Origin: Apis mellifera
Lineage: Eukaryota; Arthropoda; Insecta; Hymenoptera; Apidae
Reading direction: 5' to 3'
DNA length: 64,000 nucleotides
NCBI RefSeq assembly: GCF_003254395.2
Contig: NC_037638.1
Location: forward strand, 17,864,892-17,928,891
This document shows positions 39,098 to 52,245 of this stretch, piece by piece (the stretch's first letter is position 1; the number at the start of each line of letters is the position of its first letter). A program made the position numbers and the translations under genes. The notes beneath the pieces were generated by a model. It saw only the letters and a program-made list of their open reading frames with translations, did not search any database and was not told the DNA's origin.

Positions 39098-41314
39098 ATG
39101 GTACGTTATGATTCTGTAGAAATAGAGGATCGTAGAGTAAAAAAACCTTATTTGGGAGGATGGAAACATAAAATTACCCAAGTAGAATATTTAAATGCCG
39201 AGTCGCAAACAGGTCCATTAATAAGGAAACCACTAAAAGAAAAATGCAGCAAAGAAGTACAATATATTTCTTGGACGGAAATATCCACGCAAACACCATA
39301 TCATCATTCGACCCAGATGGCACGGTGCATATTTTTATATTATATTCTTAATATAGATAAAAAAAAGTTAGAAAAATTGACATTAAAATAATATAACATC
39401 TTTAGTTTTAATTATTAAATTTTATTAGAATATTAAAATTATTATATACATACGTTTGCTTTTCTTTTATTTTTAATCCTAAAATTTCTTTCTATTCTTT
39501 ATTAATTCATATCTCTTTCTTTTCGTTCAGACCAGATTGTTTTATATCGAGTGAAACAGATACATATATAACATCAAAACCGTACGAAACGTACGAAGAA
39601 ATGATGAAACGATTGGACTACGACGGAAAGGCACGAATTATTCAAAAAAATTACAAAATATACAAATTGTGGAAATACGTTAAACAATACGCGAGAGAAT
39701 ATCGAGAGCTTGCCAAGCAATGTAGATTTTACGAAGCAGAAAATATATTATTGTACAGGTGTGTAATTTCTAAAAATCTATAAATCCGCGCTTCAATCGA
39801 AATGCAATAATACCATTTTCCCATCTCAAGGAAAAGGCATCAGGGTGAAATTATTCGGCGAATCGATCCGAAAACGCGACTCGATTTCGATCTGTTGTAC
39901 GATTTGGTCGAAAAATGGAGGCGCGATCACATCGAGTGCACGAAACAACTTTTCTTCAGACCCGGAAGATGCGCAGAAAATTATATGATATTGGAAAAAA
40001 TGGTGGAGATGTTGAACGTGATCGATCAGAAGAGACAGGCGGTGAGAAAACGTTACAGGAATAAAAAACGCGTGAAATTCGTCACGGCGAATTGCAAGCC
40101 TATTCAGTGGAACGGCTACAAGAATATATTGTTGGAAATGGATACAATGAGAAACCAGAAGGCGAGGGAATTGAAGACAATATACGATTCGTTGACGAAT
40201 TATCATATTACTCACGGTGAACGTATGGAGATACTTACGATGCTGAAGAAATCGTTGGAAGTGCACGATTGCGTGCCTGCGTTCAATTTGATACGACTCT
40301 TGGACGAAGAGTTGATTTACCTGGCAAAGGGAATGAAAAACATGCCGCTCGACTACTTTCGGGAGAAAATAATTTGTAAGAAGAAAAAAAAAATAAATAT
40401 TCTTGTCTTCAAATTTGAAAATCGTCAATAAAATTTTCTTTCTTCCTTTCTTTCTCTTTGACGATATAGACAGTTACTTGAACTTTTTACGCTCGTCACA
40501 CTCGTGTTGTTGCGCGAGAAACGACGAAAACTTTTGCAAGAGCGTAGACGATGAGAAACTTCGCGAACCAATTGAACCCAAGACGAGATTATGCTCCGGT
40601 TGTTTAAAATTATTTCCCAAGCACAAGTTCACTGTCCATGGAAGAATGAAAAGGATATATACTTGCGTTGGTACTCATCTCATAACACATGATTGATACA
40701 ACATTTTACCAAAGGATATATCTTACACATATATATATTTTTTCAATATATTATTTCAAGGATGCACTTGGCTACGTGAACGGAATATTAAACACATAAA
40801 TTATGATCATTACGTATTCCTCTTAAATTGTGTGCGTTCAGAGGAGAGAAAAAGAGGATCAAGCTCTGCTATCTCATTCATTATGCAAAAGCACGACATG
40901 TACCATTTGGTGAATAATATTTGGCACGGGCACTCGGCAGTTAGCGAAAATGCAGATCTCTTCTTATTACGAATCGTTCGATACAATATGAACGAGGAAT
41001 GGTCACCGTGGAATTGCATTCTTTTGACGGAGGAGGAGGCCGCTGTTCACTCCAGGATCGAAAATCTAGCGGACGTATACTCGAAACCACTTATCGAACG
41101 TGTCTTGTTGGCTCATCAGTTGGCGAAAAACCAATTCAAGTACGTGCGCACACATAGTTTCGTAGAAGATCGGAGAGAAATAATATATATCGATTCAACT
41201 CGTTGCAGGCACTTGAGACAGTTCGAGAAGGATTTCCGAGAAAAGTTTCATAAGATCAGCAGAGAGGTGATATATAAGCCGGCTATCAAAGTGGACGATT
41301 ACCTCTACTCGTGA
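39098..41314 (+). CDS. IQUB-like protein, copy A (no ubiquitin-like domain)
   Basis: Exons 39098-39324, 39531-39758, 39831-40375, 40470-40670 and 40761-41314 join to 584 residues. It corresponds to the region of IQUB (IQ motif and ubiquitin-like domain protein, a ciliary/sperm axoneme protein) C-terminal to the ubiquitin fold. It opens with KKPYLGGWKHKITQVEYLN, then a degenerate IQ segment (ARIIQKNYKIYKLWKYVK, near 95-112), the IIRRIDPKTRLDFDLLYDLV block, a Cys-pair zinc-ribbon-like part (CSGC and, across an intron, CVGC) and the family motif EWSPWNCILLTEEEAAVH. The human protein is about 790 residues, with its ubiquitin-like domain upstream of this start; no exon for it is seen between NAA35 and here. 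A 69-nt piece, 41140-41208, has splice-site ends and no stop; removing it gives 561 residues and a smoother junction. Confidence 0.85.
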
Positions 41315-44300
41315 TGTATTTCCCTGCGTCTAATTGCCCGTGTATTTTCACTCGAATGTGAATTTCCCATAACGATTTTTCATTGTAACATTTTCCCCCG
41401 ATATAATCGGATTAAAACATCGATTTTCTCGAATGCATTTAGTTGTGGAACAAGTTCACGTGAACGACAAAACTTTTTTTCCGTTAACAAGATGGATGAT
41501 CCTCGTTTGGATTTCGTTTGTTGCGTTTGGCACAACGAAGAGGGGGGGGGGGAAACGATTAGCGGAAAAGTTCGTGGAAGTTCTTTTTCTTTTCTTTTCT
41601 TTTTTTTCCCAACAAAGGATATAATAAAATCGAAAAATAATGGAGTAGAAAGTGCTTTCGACCGATCGACCAAACAGGTTGCCATTGGCAACGATGGATT
41701 TAAGGTGGTTCCGAGTTTTCAGACGGTGTAGAAGTCTCTTGTATGGATTGCGTCGCATTAAAAGTTCCGTCAGTCTTCTTTGTTCGGAGTTGGCGATTTG
41801 TTTCTTCCTTCCTTCCTTCCTTCCCCCTTGTTATACGATGTTATTTCAATAAATCTAATAGCGGATTGTTTCGAGGCACGACATCGATATCGTTCTGTAA
41901 TCGTGATCCTGTTTGTCAATTTGGAATGGAACGAGATAAATTTCAGTGACAAATCGCGATGAAACAAGCGATAAATAATGATGGTTGGATCAACGGAATA
42001 AACAGAGCAGAAAAAATAACTTGTGATGATGGTGTTATGGGACACGAAAAACAGAAGTGATTTCGGAACTGAGGGTGAGTTGGAATATAAATTATATTTG
42101 TGATTATCAATCGAGAAAGAACATTTCCCATATGTTGCATTAATTTACATTCGACAACCTTCGCGTCTTTATGGATTCGCTTTGATGAATTTTCCACGGG
42201 TAACGGGTTACCAGTTAATTCCTTCGGGTCTATCTACGTGCGCAGCGAGACTTAATTTTAAAAATAAATTAATCATTTATCACGTGCATTTTAACGAGAA
42301 GAATCATTTGTTATTCTCGTGCTCGAGATAATTGCAATGTATCGTAATCAACGTATAATCGATTTCTCTAGTTTTCGACGATCGATGATGTATATTATCA
42401 ACTCGAAACTCGATCCTTAATTATCATTTCTACTAATTATTTGCCTCGATTCCAACGTGTTACGCGTGGTACTTCCTCTTTCGCTTCGATATCGAAATAT
42501 TTCGTAATATTTTCTCGAATTATCTTTTTTCTTCAAATATTTACAAAATATTTTTACTTAACTTCTTTATGTTGTTTTATTGCGGAAGTTTTTCGAATGT
42601 AAATTTTAAAGTGAAATTTCACTCGCGGTTTCGAAATATTGAAAGAATATTATTCTAGATTATTTATGTTTGATTTCGAAAAGAAGAAAGGAACGTTAAT
42701 CCCGATAGAGGAATGAAAAATCATTCCGCCTGCTATTCCTCTGCGTATGTGTGTGTGTGTGTGTGTGTGTTTGTGTGAGTATGCTCGCAGGTAGGAGTTA
42801 CATTGGCGATTCTCTTTTTGCATTTTTTCCCCACTCTGGTCTATTTATTTCAATATTTTTACATTCGTGTCGTATATCTTAGCAATACTTATTTTCGTTT
42901 TCATTTTAAATTATTCAGAACGTCTTTCGCGCGTTCCCAGTAAATTTTTAAAAATACCCAGTAATAATTCACGAGAATTTCCTCTCGAGAAACCTCTCAA
43001 TCTTGAAATAACTCGAGTCTTTTATAAAAAGAGATAAATAATTTTTTAATTATTTCCTCATTAAGTATAATTTCTCGAAGATGGAGTACGAGATATTTTT
43101 CTCTCGTTATTTCGTTAAATATTAATATTAATAATTAACGAACGAAAAAAAGAGAATGACATTCGTTTAATTCGCAAGAGACGAAATAACACGCGAAAAA
43201 ATTACTCAAAGAAGAAGATATTTAGATTCGATTGTCACGAATTTTTGATTTTTCCTTGTCTTCTCGCCAGAATCATGAATGTTTCATGCGCTACCGATCC
43301 AATTAAACAGAAATTAAATTTCAATGTTCAGTCAGCCACAAACATTTAATAAGCAAAATGTAAATACTTAGCTCGCGGGAAAGAGGGGCCCGGTTTACAT
43401 GTGCAAAATGAATTCTCTGTTTATCCTACGTTTCGCGAATTCTAATTAAATTACAAGCACGTCCAATCGAAAATCTGTATCATATTGAAACAAACTTCAA
43501 ATAAAATCTTATCTTTTCCAGAGACATACCTCGAAACCTGTTTTCCCCAGGATTTGCAATTTATTCAAAAGCAAGCAATATAGAAGAAAAACAATTGACG
43601 TTGAAAAAAAAAGAAGAAGAAGAAATATCCATTTTTTTAATTAAAAGAAAATACTAAATACGAAATAACCGGTTGAAAACGTACAAATAAACAACGGGAA
43701 TATTTGTATGTATTTCTTACATAAATAAACGTATTACGCGCGATGCATTTGTTGCATCGACTGTGCAATGCATGCGCCCAAGTTTTAACGATTCTCGACG
43801 GTTCTCGTTGTTGCACTGCCGTTCATACCGCGGAATTATCGAATGGATTTCCATCAGCCATAAAACCTTGAAGAGTTGTATTCACCGCAGATGCTAAGCT
43901 CTGACTGAATTAAACACCGAGGTAACAAAGATATTGACTGAGGTAACAGGTCTCTATGACTCGAAATCCTGTCAAGGAGAGGATTATAAATTTTCTCTAA
44001 TAATTCATAACATTCCATCTATTCCTATTAAAACTGGTTTTTCGAATAAAGATCATCGACCGATTGATTTTTATCGATATGATTTTTGATAGCCAACTTA
44101 TTTATGAATTTATATTGGCAATGCACTCAACTCATGAATTTCTGCCGATCTATGATCGTTTATGTTATAAGATTTACGCTGTGCTAAGATACACAGCATT
44201 TATAGCCGAATTTATGGCGATAGCACGATGATTGACGTTATAATATTTACTCGGTGGTAATATAGAAGTTTACAACGCTTATGATTCTTTGATCGGCCAT

Positions 44301-45427
44301 TACGAGAATTAACGGCAAGAAAACATAATATATACTGGATCACGTTGTTCGAAACTTGATAATAGCATGAAAGCTGCTCGCCTTGTGGAATATTATATTT
44401 TCATCACTTAATGGAGAATGGAATGTTTCCTTTTTTTTTTAAAGAAACTACTTTAGAACATTAATCATCTTTTCGAAAATCGATATGTTGAAATTTTTCT
44501 GGATCTGAAAATGAAATAAGTGAAAATAAGGATAAAGTAGATTAGTGATAAATTGATATTTGAAGAGGTACGTACCTTGCTTTTAATAGAGCGAAGACCG
44601 TTTGCGAGACAGTTTACGAGGTTCACCAGAACATTTGTGCATCGTGATTTCTAACGTTACACTGGTGCATTTACGTTACGTTATAGGCTTGCTAATGGCA
44701 CGTGGTTATGTTTACAATGCAGCACGTGGCTCCTAATGTCACTGTGCGTTGTATTATACGCTCTGTCACGTGATCTCTGAATTTGCAATGCACCGGATCC
44801 TGCTTACCCTTAATTTATGAATTTCACGTATACTCTCCTATTATACCGTTCATTTGGAACGCTGAAAATGTAAAATGAATTTTAATCTTAAAAAGGAAAA
44901 GATTATTCTTCTCCTGCATCTCTCTTTCAGATATGTTCTCATAATGTTTCTGTCCACCGTGAACCGAAGAGAAGAAAACCAATCTATTCCTCCTCGCTCG
45001 ACTTTCGACAATTGATTGATTTCAAAAAGAAGAGAAAGGAAAAATGATTCGATAAAAAGGATAGATTCAACCGAGAAGAGATGATCCAGTGTGTGGTACA
45101 GGTAAATATACGTTCAGATTTCATAAAAAATAATTTTACTATTATTCAAATTATTCTAAAATCCCCGTGCTTAATTTTCATGTCGCGTTTTCCCTTCCGT
45201 TATCCGACAACGCTCGTTTGGAATTGTAAAACGGCTGATGCGCTCCTCTGGGCGAATCTTTTTTAAACCGTGGCATAGTAATTTCCTTTACTGCCCGCAT
45301 TACCATTATCCCCGGTTAACTTTCAGCCGCCGGTTATCCTTTCTCTCTTCTCTTTTTCCCCCCCTCCCCCTCCGCTCCGATCGACCGTGTTACCAAGCCA
45401 CCGAACTTGCCTGAACCGAACTTCCAA
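41315..45427. other. Spacer between the two IQUB copies
   Basis: 4.1 kb without a supportable exon. Moderately AT-rich with CpG words; it includes a (GT)n run at 42748-42770. A tiny open segment at 45081-45101 that ends in a donor (GTACAG|gtaaat) could be a 5' exon of copy B but is unsupported otherwise. Confidence 0.5.
42748..42770. repeat. (GT)n microsatellite
   Basis: About 11 GT units in the intergenic spacer. Confidence 0.9.
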
Positions 45428-47347
45428 ATGGAGAGCCCAAGAACGAAACCACCACCTCTGGTTGGGTGGAGGAGGAAAGCAAGCGGGATCGTTCATCGCA
45501 ACGCGTGTACGCAGGCGGGTCTCGCGACGGATAAATTTACGAACACGGAACGGGACGTGGGTGTGCAGGCGTACTTCTTCCCCGACATCCACGACAAAAT
45601 CGTGACGTCCAACCCTTGCAGGAAGGCGGATCTCGATGATGTCCGGAACGAGAAGACGTTAGAGAGCGTCGTAAAGATACAGAGGTTTTACAGGTGAGAT
45701 GGCGAGGTCTCGAGATAAAGATAGTAAAATTTTTTAGAGCCAAGTTCTCCCTCCGTATCTTCATTGGAATCCGTCCGATTAGAATCAGTTTTAATTTCGC
45801 GACCCGAGTTATGGAGAAGAAGAAGCAAGTTAAAACCGAAGTAGCGGAAAATTTGTCCGTGCTTCGCTTCAAGTAGGTCGAAGGGAAGTGGTTTAAAACT
45901 TTCCCGTACAATAATTTAACATAATATAGATCAATTAAAATTCTCTCCCTTCGAATTATTACTTCGATCAACTTAAATAATTTTATTAATCCTCCCCCAA
46001 ACTCGCATATACTTAAGTACTTAAGCGCTCAACTTCCGTTCAAGCGAAATATTTCCATCCTCTTCCTTCCACCGGATTCGACCTCTTTCTCGACGAAAAA
46101 TCAATCTCTAAACGAAACAGAGATCACAACGAGAACACGATGCCCGCAGAGCTTATCGCGCTCGGCGAACCGCGCTCGTCTCGTCGGATGGCCGCGCTTC
46201 ACCCCTCCTAGCCAAGGACACGACCGACGAATTGGTGGCGAGCCACCCCTATCGCAGCCAAGATTTCGTGATACTAAACCGCGCGTCGCCGAGCACGAGG
46301 GCCGACTTCGAGCTGTTGCACAATCTGCTCGATCGTTGGCGCGTCCACGAGACGAGGAGGGCGAGTGAGCTTCTGTACAAGTCGGCCAGGATCGCCTACG
46401 GCGGTCTGATCCTGTCCAAGGAGGTGGAGTTGCTGCGCGCGATAGACTCGATGAAAACGAAGGCGATATCCGAGAGAAGAAGGAAATCTTATAGAAAGTT
46501 TCTCGACGAGATGTGCGAGCCCGTCGTTTGGAAAAGTAACCGCGGAGTACCGATCTCCGTGGACACTGTCCTCGCGCAGAGGGCCAGATCCTTTCGGGAC
46601 ACGTTCGAACGTTTGTCGAGGGAGAACTCGAACGTCGACGAGCGATTGAACACGCTTGCCGTGTTGAGGAAGGACGTCGAGGCTCACACGTGCAAGGAAT
46701 CGGACGAGTTGGTGCGTTTGCTGGATCAGGAGATGTACTTTCTCACCCGCAGAGTGGAGGGGAGCAAGTTGAACTGGTTGAGGAGCTCGCTTAAGATGGC
46801 CTTTCTGAGGCTGGCCAGGGAGTGTCTGAGAAAGGCGCAGCAGGATTCGATACGAGATTGGTACCGATCTTGTTGTAGAAATTGCGGCAGATTATTGGAA
46901 AAATTTCCGCGTCGCTCCTCCACGTGCGAGCATTGTTTGCACGCGGGCCAACAACTCGTGCACTTCCAACCTTATCGCAGGTTGCTTCGTGATGTGAGAC
47001 GGCAAGAAATTAAAATGGCTTGCTACGGCAGCCTTGCTTTCGCCGTCGACGCGAAGATCGTTTACCATTTGGTGAACGAGATCTGGGACGGGAGATCGGC
47101 GATTTCCGGCAACGATTGTTTGGAACAGTTGAAGTTGGTTAGATTTAGAAAGGGGGACGAGTGGACACCGTGGAATTCCCTTTTGCTAACTGGCAGGGAA
47201 GCCTCGTTGCATCGAACGGTCGACGATCTCGAGAAGTTTTACGGGGCGATGATGCTGCAAAAGTTTCGCGCCAAGAATCTTCAGGCTAAACTTCGTTTCG
47301 AGTCTGTGACTGAATTCAAGAGTCTTTGCGGGAGCAAACGTTATTAA
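45428..47347 (+). CDS. IQUB-like protein, copy B (no ubiquitin-like domain)
   Basis: Tandem paralogue of copy A. Exon 1 is 45428-45693 and exon 2 is 46123-47347, giving 496 residues. Exon 1 aligns with copy A exons 1-2 (PPPLVGWRRKASGIVHRN; VVKIQRFYR as IQ motif). Exon 2 covers all that copy A carries in exons 3-5: ASPSTRADFELLHNLLDRW, the CRNC and CEHC pairs, IVYHLVNEIWDGRSAI and DEWTPWNSLLLTGREASLH. At exon 2 the upstream AG (aaacag) would hit a stop; the next AG, 2 nt later (aaacagag|ATC), gives the open frame. Copy B has three fewer introns than copy A and a much more GC-rich, CpG-rich coding sequence. Like copy A it begins after the position of the ubiquitin fold. A role in the axoneme is inferred from the family. 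Confidence 0.85.
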
Positions 47348-47505
47348 AGGATTCCTCTTATCGTTGTCAAGTTAATTGATTGACGAATAGTCTTCTTAAA
47401 ATAAAAAAAAAAAATAAAAAAGGAAGAGGAATATATGAGAGTGGAATATTTGGCGTGTTAGATACATAAGAATGTGTAATTTGCAAGATGTAAAAATATG
47501 TCTCG

Positions 47506-47511
47506 AATAAA
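47506..47511 (+). terminator. Poly(A) signal of IQUB copy B
   Basis: AATAAA about 160 bp after the stop codon of copy B. Confidence 0.6.
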
Positions 47512-47641
47512 ACGAATTATATCAATTATTGTCTAAATTCATTTAATATTAAATACCCGCCATTGTGGATTTTCATAATTAGATTAACCAAGTTGTTTAG
47601 ACATAGTTATTTTCATTCAATTATTCATTCATCGTGTCTAG

Positions 47642-48863
47642 AGATTGTAACGTATTCCTTGATATTAATATTGGAACAACAAGTATCGTACAATTTAAAA
47701 GGAACGTTCGACAAACAATTATTGCAATTTTCACGCGAAGAAGAGAATTTGTTTCACCAGTTTTATTCCCAATTACAAACTCGCGGAAATCCAGACGCTT
47801 TGTTAGGTGCTGAAATGCTAGGTATTAAACGTTAGAAGTTGGTACCTCGTTTTCCATTTACCTGGCTTCTGCCAGTCGCCTTTGCACGCGTTGATTGTGC
47901 GAGTTAATCGCGCCACAGTTTATAAACTAAGTTTCCACCGGGCAAGAAAAGAGCCGGTGACAGTTAACCCTTTATAATCCCTCGTATCTTCCTATACTTA
48001 ACGCGAAATTGACATCATGGTTCCGAATATCGAGGCAGAATTGTATTTACGATCGTATAATGAGATCTGATGAAGATAAATCGAAACGATGAATCGATTT
48101 TCTCGCGATGAGAATAAAATAATTTAATTCCTAAAAAGGAGAATTAGAATTAGAATTTTTATTGTATCTATGTATACAAAAATTGAATTAAATTTTCAGA
48201 AATTTTAGAGCATCATCCAACGTTCTCTCCGGCTGTTAAACTTAGATCTCTTTTTATGAAGGTAAAAAAAGAAAGGAAATAATAATAAAATGAAACGGTC
48301 GCCTTGTACTTTATTGTAGATTACGTAAAACGTAAAGATGCTAATTTTTATTTCGTCAACGTGTCGCAATGCGAAAGTACTCACGCGATACACGATTTAA
48401 AATTGCAATTCTCTTATGAAAATTTCTCATTCAAGATTTCAATTGGCAACACAGTAAGTATAAATACAAATTTCAGAATTGTTTACCTTTTAATATATAT
48501 CCTTCTGGAAATGTAAATTTTTACAAGCGTTCAATTACTTCTCATTAATGGAATCGTATGCAGAAAATTAATCGAATCGAAAATAGGACACGAGGGAAAT
48601 TTTTATTGGATCGTAATCTTTTTTTCAATATTGGACGAGAAACGATGTCGCGCGCGATTTACTTGACAAATATATTCACCGAGGACGCTTTGAGTCTCCA
48701 AGATCTGATGAAATCAACCACTGCTTATCATTGGTCAAATACTCGCCGAAGCCGATGTCATAAATTTCAAATACGCGGTCCAGTCAAAGGGTTTCGCATC
48801 AAAGCGGCCAAATCGACTATAACATCATCTCTCGTATCGTCTCAAGCGTTCAACATCTCTTAA
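47642..48863 (+). CDS. Unrecognised multi-exon gene or gene remnant
   Basis: Four exon-like blocks with coding character: 47642-47821, 48200-48261, 48320-48453 and 48564-48863. Block 1 contains FSREEENLFHQFYSQL and ALLGAEML. Its donor (CTAG|gtatta) joins in phase to block 2 (EILEHHPTFSPAVKLRSLF). Block 3 (KRKDANFYFVNVSQCEST) joins in phase 0 through ACA|gtaagt and gtatgcag|AAA to block 4 (KINRIENRTRGKFLLDRNLF, TEDALSLQDLM), which runs to a TAA and ends in a basic Ser-rich tail. Between blocks 2 and 3 the only sensible splice (AAG|gtaaaa, ttgtag|ATT) breaks the frame by one base and the intron is just 58 nt. No start codon was found in frame; upstream exons may be missing. I do not recognise the family. 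Either it is a decaying gene, or the assembly has a one-base error near this junction. Confidence 0.5.
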
Positions 48864-51559
48864 ACATCTCTCCAATATCTATATATATCCTGTACTTAAT
48901 CTCCTCTTTACAATTTTTCATCACCATTTTTCTTCACCGTTCCAATCTTAATTTCGAATCGAATTTTTACTTACAGAATAAATTAATCCAATTGCCCGAT
49001 TTTAGCAAATGTTTCGTCGAATTTGATAACAGGTAATAACAGAAACGTTAGAATAACTATCTGTTCGTAGATTATATAGACGTTTACTATAGACAGGCGG
49101 TTAAGTAATTCAGGATCGCATATGGTCAGACGTCTACGCTCAATGCAATGTACATACGTTATATATATACCGTGACATCTATGTATTATATTGAATGCTC
49201 AAAATTAAAGAAATTATAGTAAAAATGATCCTTGTTTAAAATTCAATATCATAAAGTACATAAACTTCGATTATGATATTCCTAAAATGTAATTGAAATA
49301 ACAATTGATATGCAATATTCTATAGAAATTATACGCTAATGTGTACTACAAATAATTTAGATCAAATAAACATTTTTCTGCTTTTCAGTCATCAAATCGA
49401 AACTGCATACGTAAATTTCGAATTATCTCCTAAGAAGGGAATGCATTATTCCGCGAATCCCCATTAAACCAGCTTTTCAACATTGTTGGGGACCAACGCA
49501 TTATTATTCGAGAACTCTCGAATACATCGGAAATGAGATATTCCGAGAGCGATCTGTAGCAATGTTTCAAACTATCAAATTACTTCCCGCCATTTTGCAA
49601 TAATGTTGGCCCGGGATTTAACACGTGGTAATTGCGAACGACAGTTTTTCCTTTCCTCAAACGTCGTCCCTCGAACCACGATTAAATCGTACCACGTGGA
49701 TTCGTAACGGATGCCGCGCAGACAAGCCAGTATCCGGAATGGATGCATAAATAAGCAGGAAGAAGGAAGCCGGCCATTCGGGAAAGAATTCGTCGAACCG
49801 CCTCCCCAGGCCAAGTTTTCGATTATATTCGAAATTATGGCGTTCTTCCAGGAGTTGGGGGTGGTTGAAAGGAATTTTGTCCCTATGGAAACTCGTTCCA
49901 ATCGTATTCGGGGGAATATTATCGTCGATTCGTTTAATAAAATATTAATCCTCCATCGATTCTGATCCCCCCCCCTCCCCCGATGGATTTATCGCGATAA
50001 ACGTGGCATTTTAAATGCCCGGAATCGCATTACCGATACTTCGACGAACTAATTATCGGCGAGAAGAGAGAAAAGTTGGCCTGGCAAGAAGCCGTTTCGC
50101 AATTAATTCTAACGTAAACTCCAATCTGCTCGCGATTTAATCAACTGCCGGCGCGTTTTCAATTCCTATATCTTCGATCGAATCGTTAACATTTATCGTT
50201 ACTTTTCATTATTTCTCGTTTCTCTTCTCGAACCAAAAGAGAGAGATAGAACAGTAACGAAATAGGAACCGTCCAACTTATAACAACGATCCCCGTGTTA
50301 TACGGATTTAACGATGAGATATGACGTCGATGGATTCAAGTTTTCAATTAATTAACCCATCGAATGGGCGACGACGATTAATCATTTTATTACGAAAGGA
50401 AACTAATAAACCGAAATGGGGTTGCGGTAACGATTAATTTTAATCTTTTTTCTTTTTTTTTTTTCTATTCCTCCCATCTTTCCTCCCTACTTATTCCGGT
50501 TCGAACCGAGAGGACCAGAACCGTGACTAATAACGCGACAAATCGATATATATATATATTCCAACGCACAGATTCGATTATACGCTTCCTTCTCTCAGTG
50601 GAGGGAAAGAGGCGGAGGAGGGAGGCGGGTAACACGGTTAAATTTCAACTTTCTATACCGATACCGATGTGTACAACGTCGAAAAACGTTTACCATCGAT
50701 TAATCATTTCTTTCGATTGAACAACCGACCAAAGTTAATAAACCGAAAAATCGGCGCTCCTCCCAATCATCAATTTAAATTTGTCACGGGTTCACTGACC
50801 GTTTTAATGTCCCGTCAACGTGGATGATGGGCAGGATCGCGGATCGATTATCGCAAATAAATTGAAATAAATTAACGACGCGGCGGAAATTACATAGCAA
50901 GACTTGATTATTCGTAATTTAATTATATAGAAATAATAATCGCTTGTAATAATCGCGACAATAATAATAATAACGAGGGAGGAAGCGAGGACGCCCGATA
51001 ATTATACGAGATAACGATACGATTATTAATTTCTAAAACTGCGCAATTAAAATTATCGATGCGCCGGTTGGATAGCATCGCGTTAGATCAAAACGCCGGC
51101 ATTGCGTCGCCCGGTTTTATAACGAGAAACGATTAACGGATCGGGAAAGGATCGATCGAATTTCTTTTTTTCTCTCTCCCCGCCCGGAATTGGTATTCGA
51201 TAGGCCAATAACGAGGCAACAAACGGATATACTTGATATTATCGAGGCCGCAAATTTGGCCGCGTGGCATCCTCACTCTCGATGCATCGTTAATGAGTTT
51301 TATAGCCGTGGACAAAGCTTGGTCGGTACAAAATCAACGCCTATTAAAGAGGAGCCGCGTTAATAGACCGATGACACCTTCCTGACAGTTTTTAGCTGAT
51401 CGAGCGATTAATTTATCCGTTTCGAAATATCAATACGACTTTAACTTCACACACGTTATTACATATATTCTTCTACTATTACGAATTATAGAAAAACGAA
51501 TAATCGATGGTAATCTTTCATCGAAATTCCATTTTATCGCAAGGTTATTTCATTTTCAA

Positions 51560-52108
51560 TTTATTTATTCCTTATAATTAAATCTACTTTCTTATATACT
51601 TAATATAATTTCTCCACGATATTTCGAGGATATCCTCAACATCTTCAATCAACCTTTCATCTTTCTATATCTACTATTTCTATTATATTCTATCTACTAT
51701 TTCTATTTCTATTCTATATCTACTATTTCTACTTATCTACTTTATTTATTCCTTACTTGTATAATTAAACCTACTTTCTTATATACTTAATATAATTTCT
51801 CCACGATATTTCGAGGATATCCTCAACATCTTCAATCATCCTTTCATCTTTCTATATCTACTATTTCTATTATATTCTATCTACTATTTCTATTTCTATT
51901 CTATATCTACTATTTCTACTTATCTACTTTATTTATTCCTTACTTGTATAATTAAACCTACTTTCTTATATACTTAATATAATTTCTCCACGATATTTCG
52001 AGGATATTCTCAACATCTTCAATCATCCTTTCATCTTTTTCTATACCTACTATTTCTATTATATTCTACTATTTCTATTTCTATTCTATATCTACTATTT
52101 CTACTTAT
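51560..52108. repeat. Tandem repeat, about 2.9 units of 187 bp
   Basis: The word CTACTTTCTT begins at 51584, 51771 and 51958, exactly 187 bp apart, and the units are nearly identical over their length. Each contains internal short repeats of CTATTTCTATT/CTATATCTACT type. The third unit is slightly shortened. Confidence 0.95.
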
Positions 52109-52185
52109 CGAACGTGAGCCACACAATACTCAACTCATTCCGCGCACAAACCCTCCACCACTTTCACCAACCTCTGATCACTCTC

Positions 52186-52245
52186 GAAATCACGGAGAAC
52201 GAAATCACGGAGGACGAAATCACGGAGGACGAACTCACGGATTTG
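52186..52245. repeat. 15-bp minirepeat, four units
   Basis: GAAATCACGGAGGAC-type units repeated three times plus a partial fourth. It would encode EITED repeats on the + strand, but the enclosing 80-codon frame has no ATG before the repeat and no other sign of coding. Confidence 0.85.
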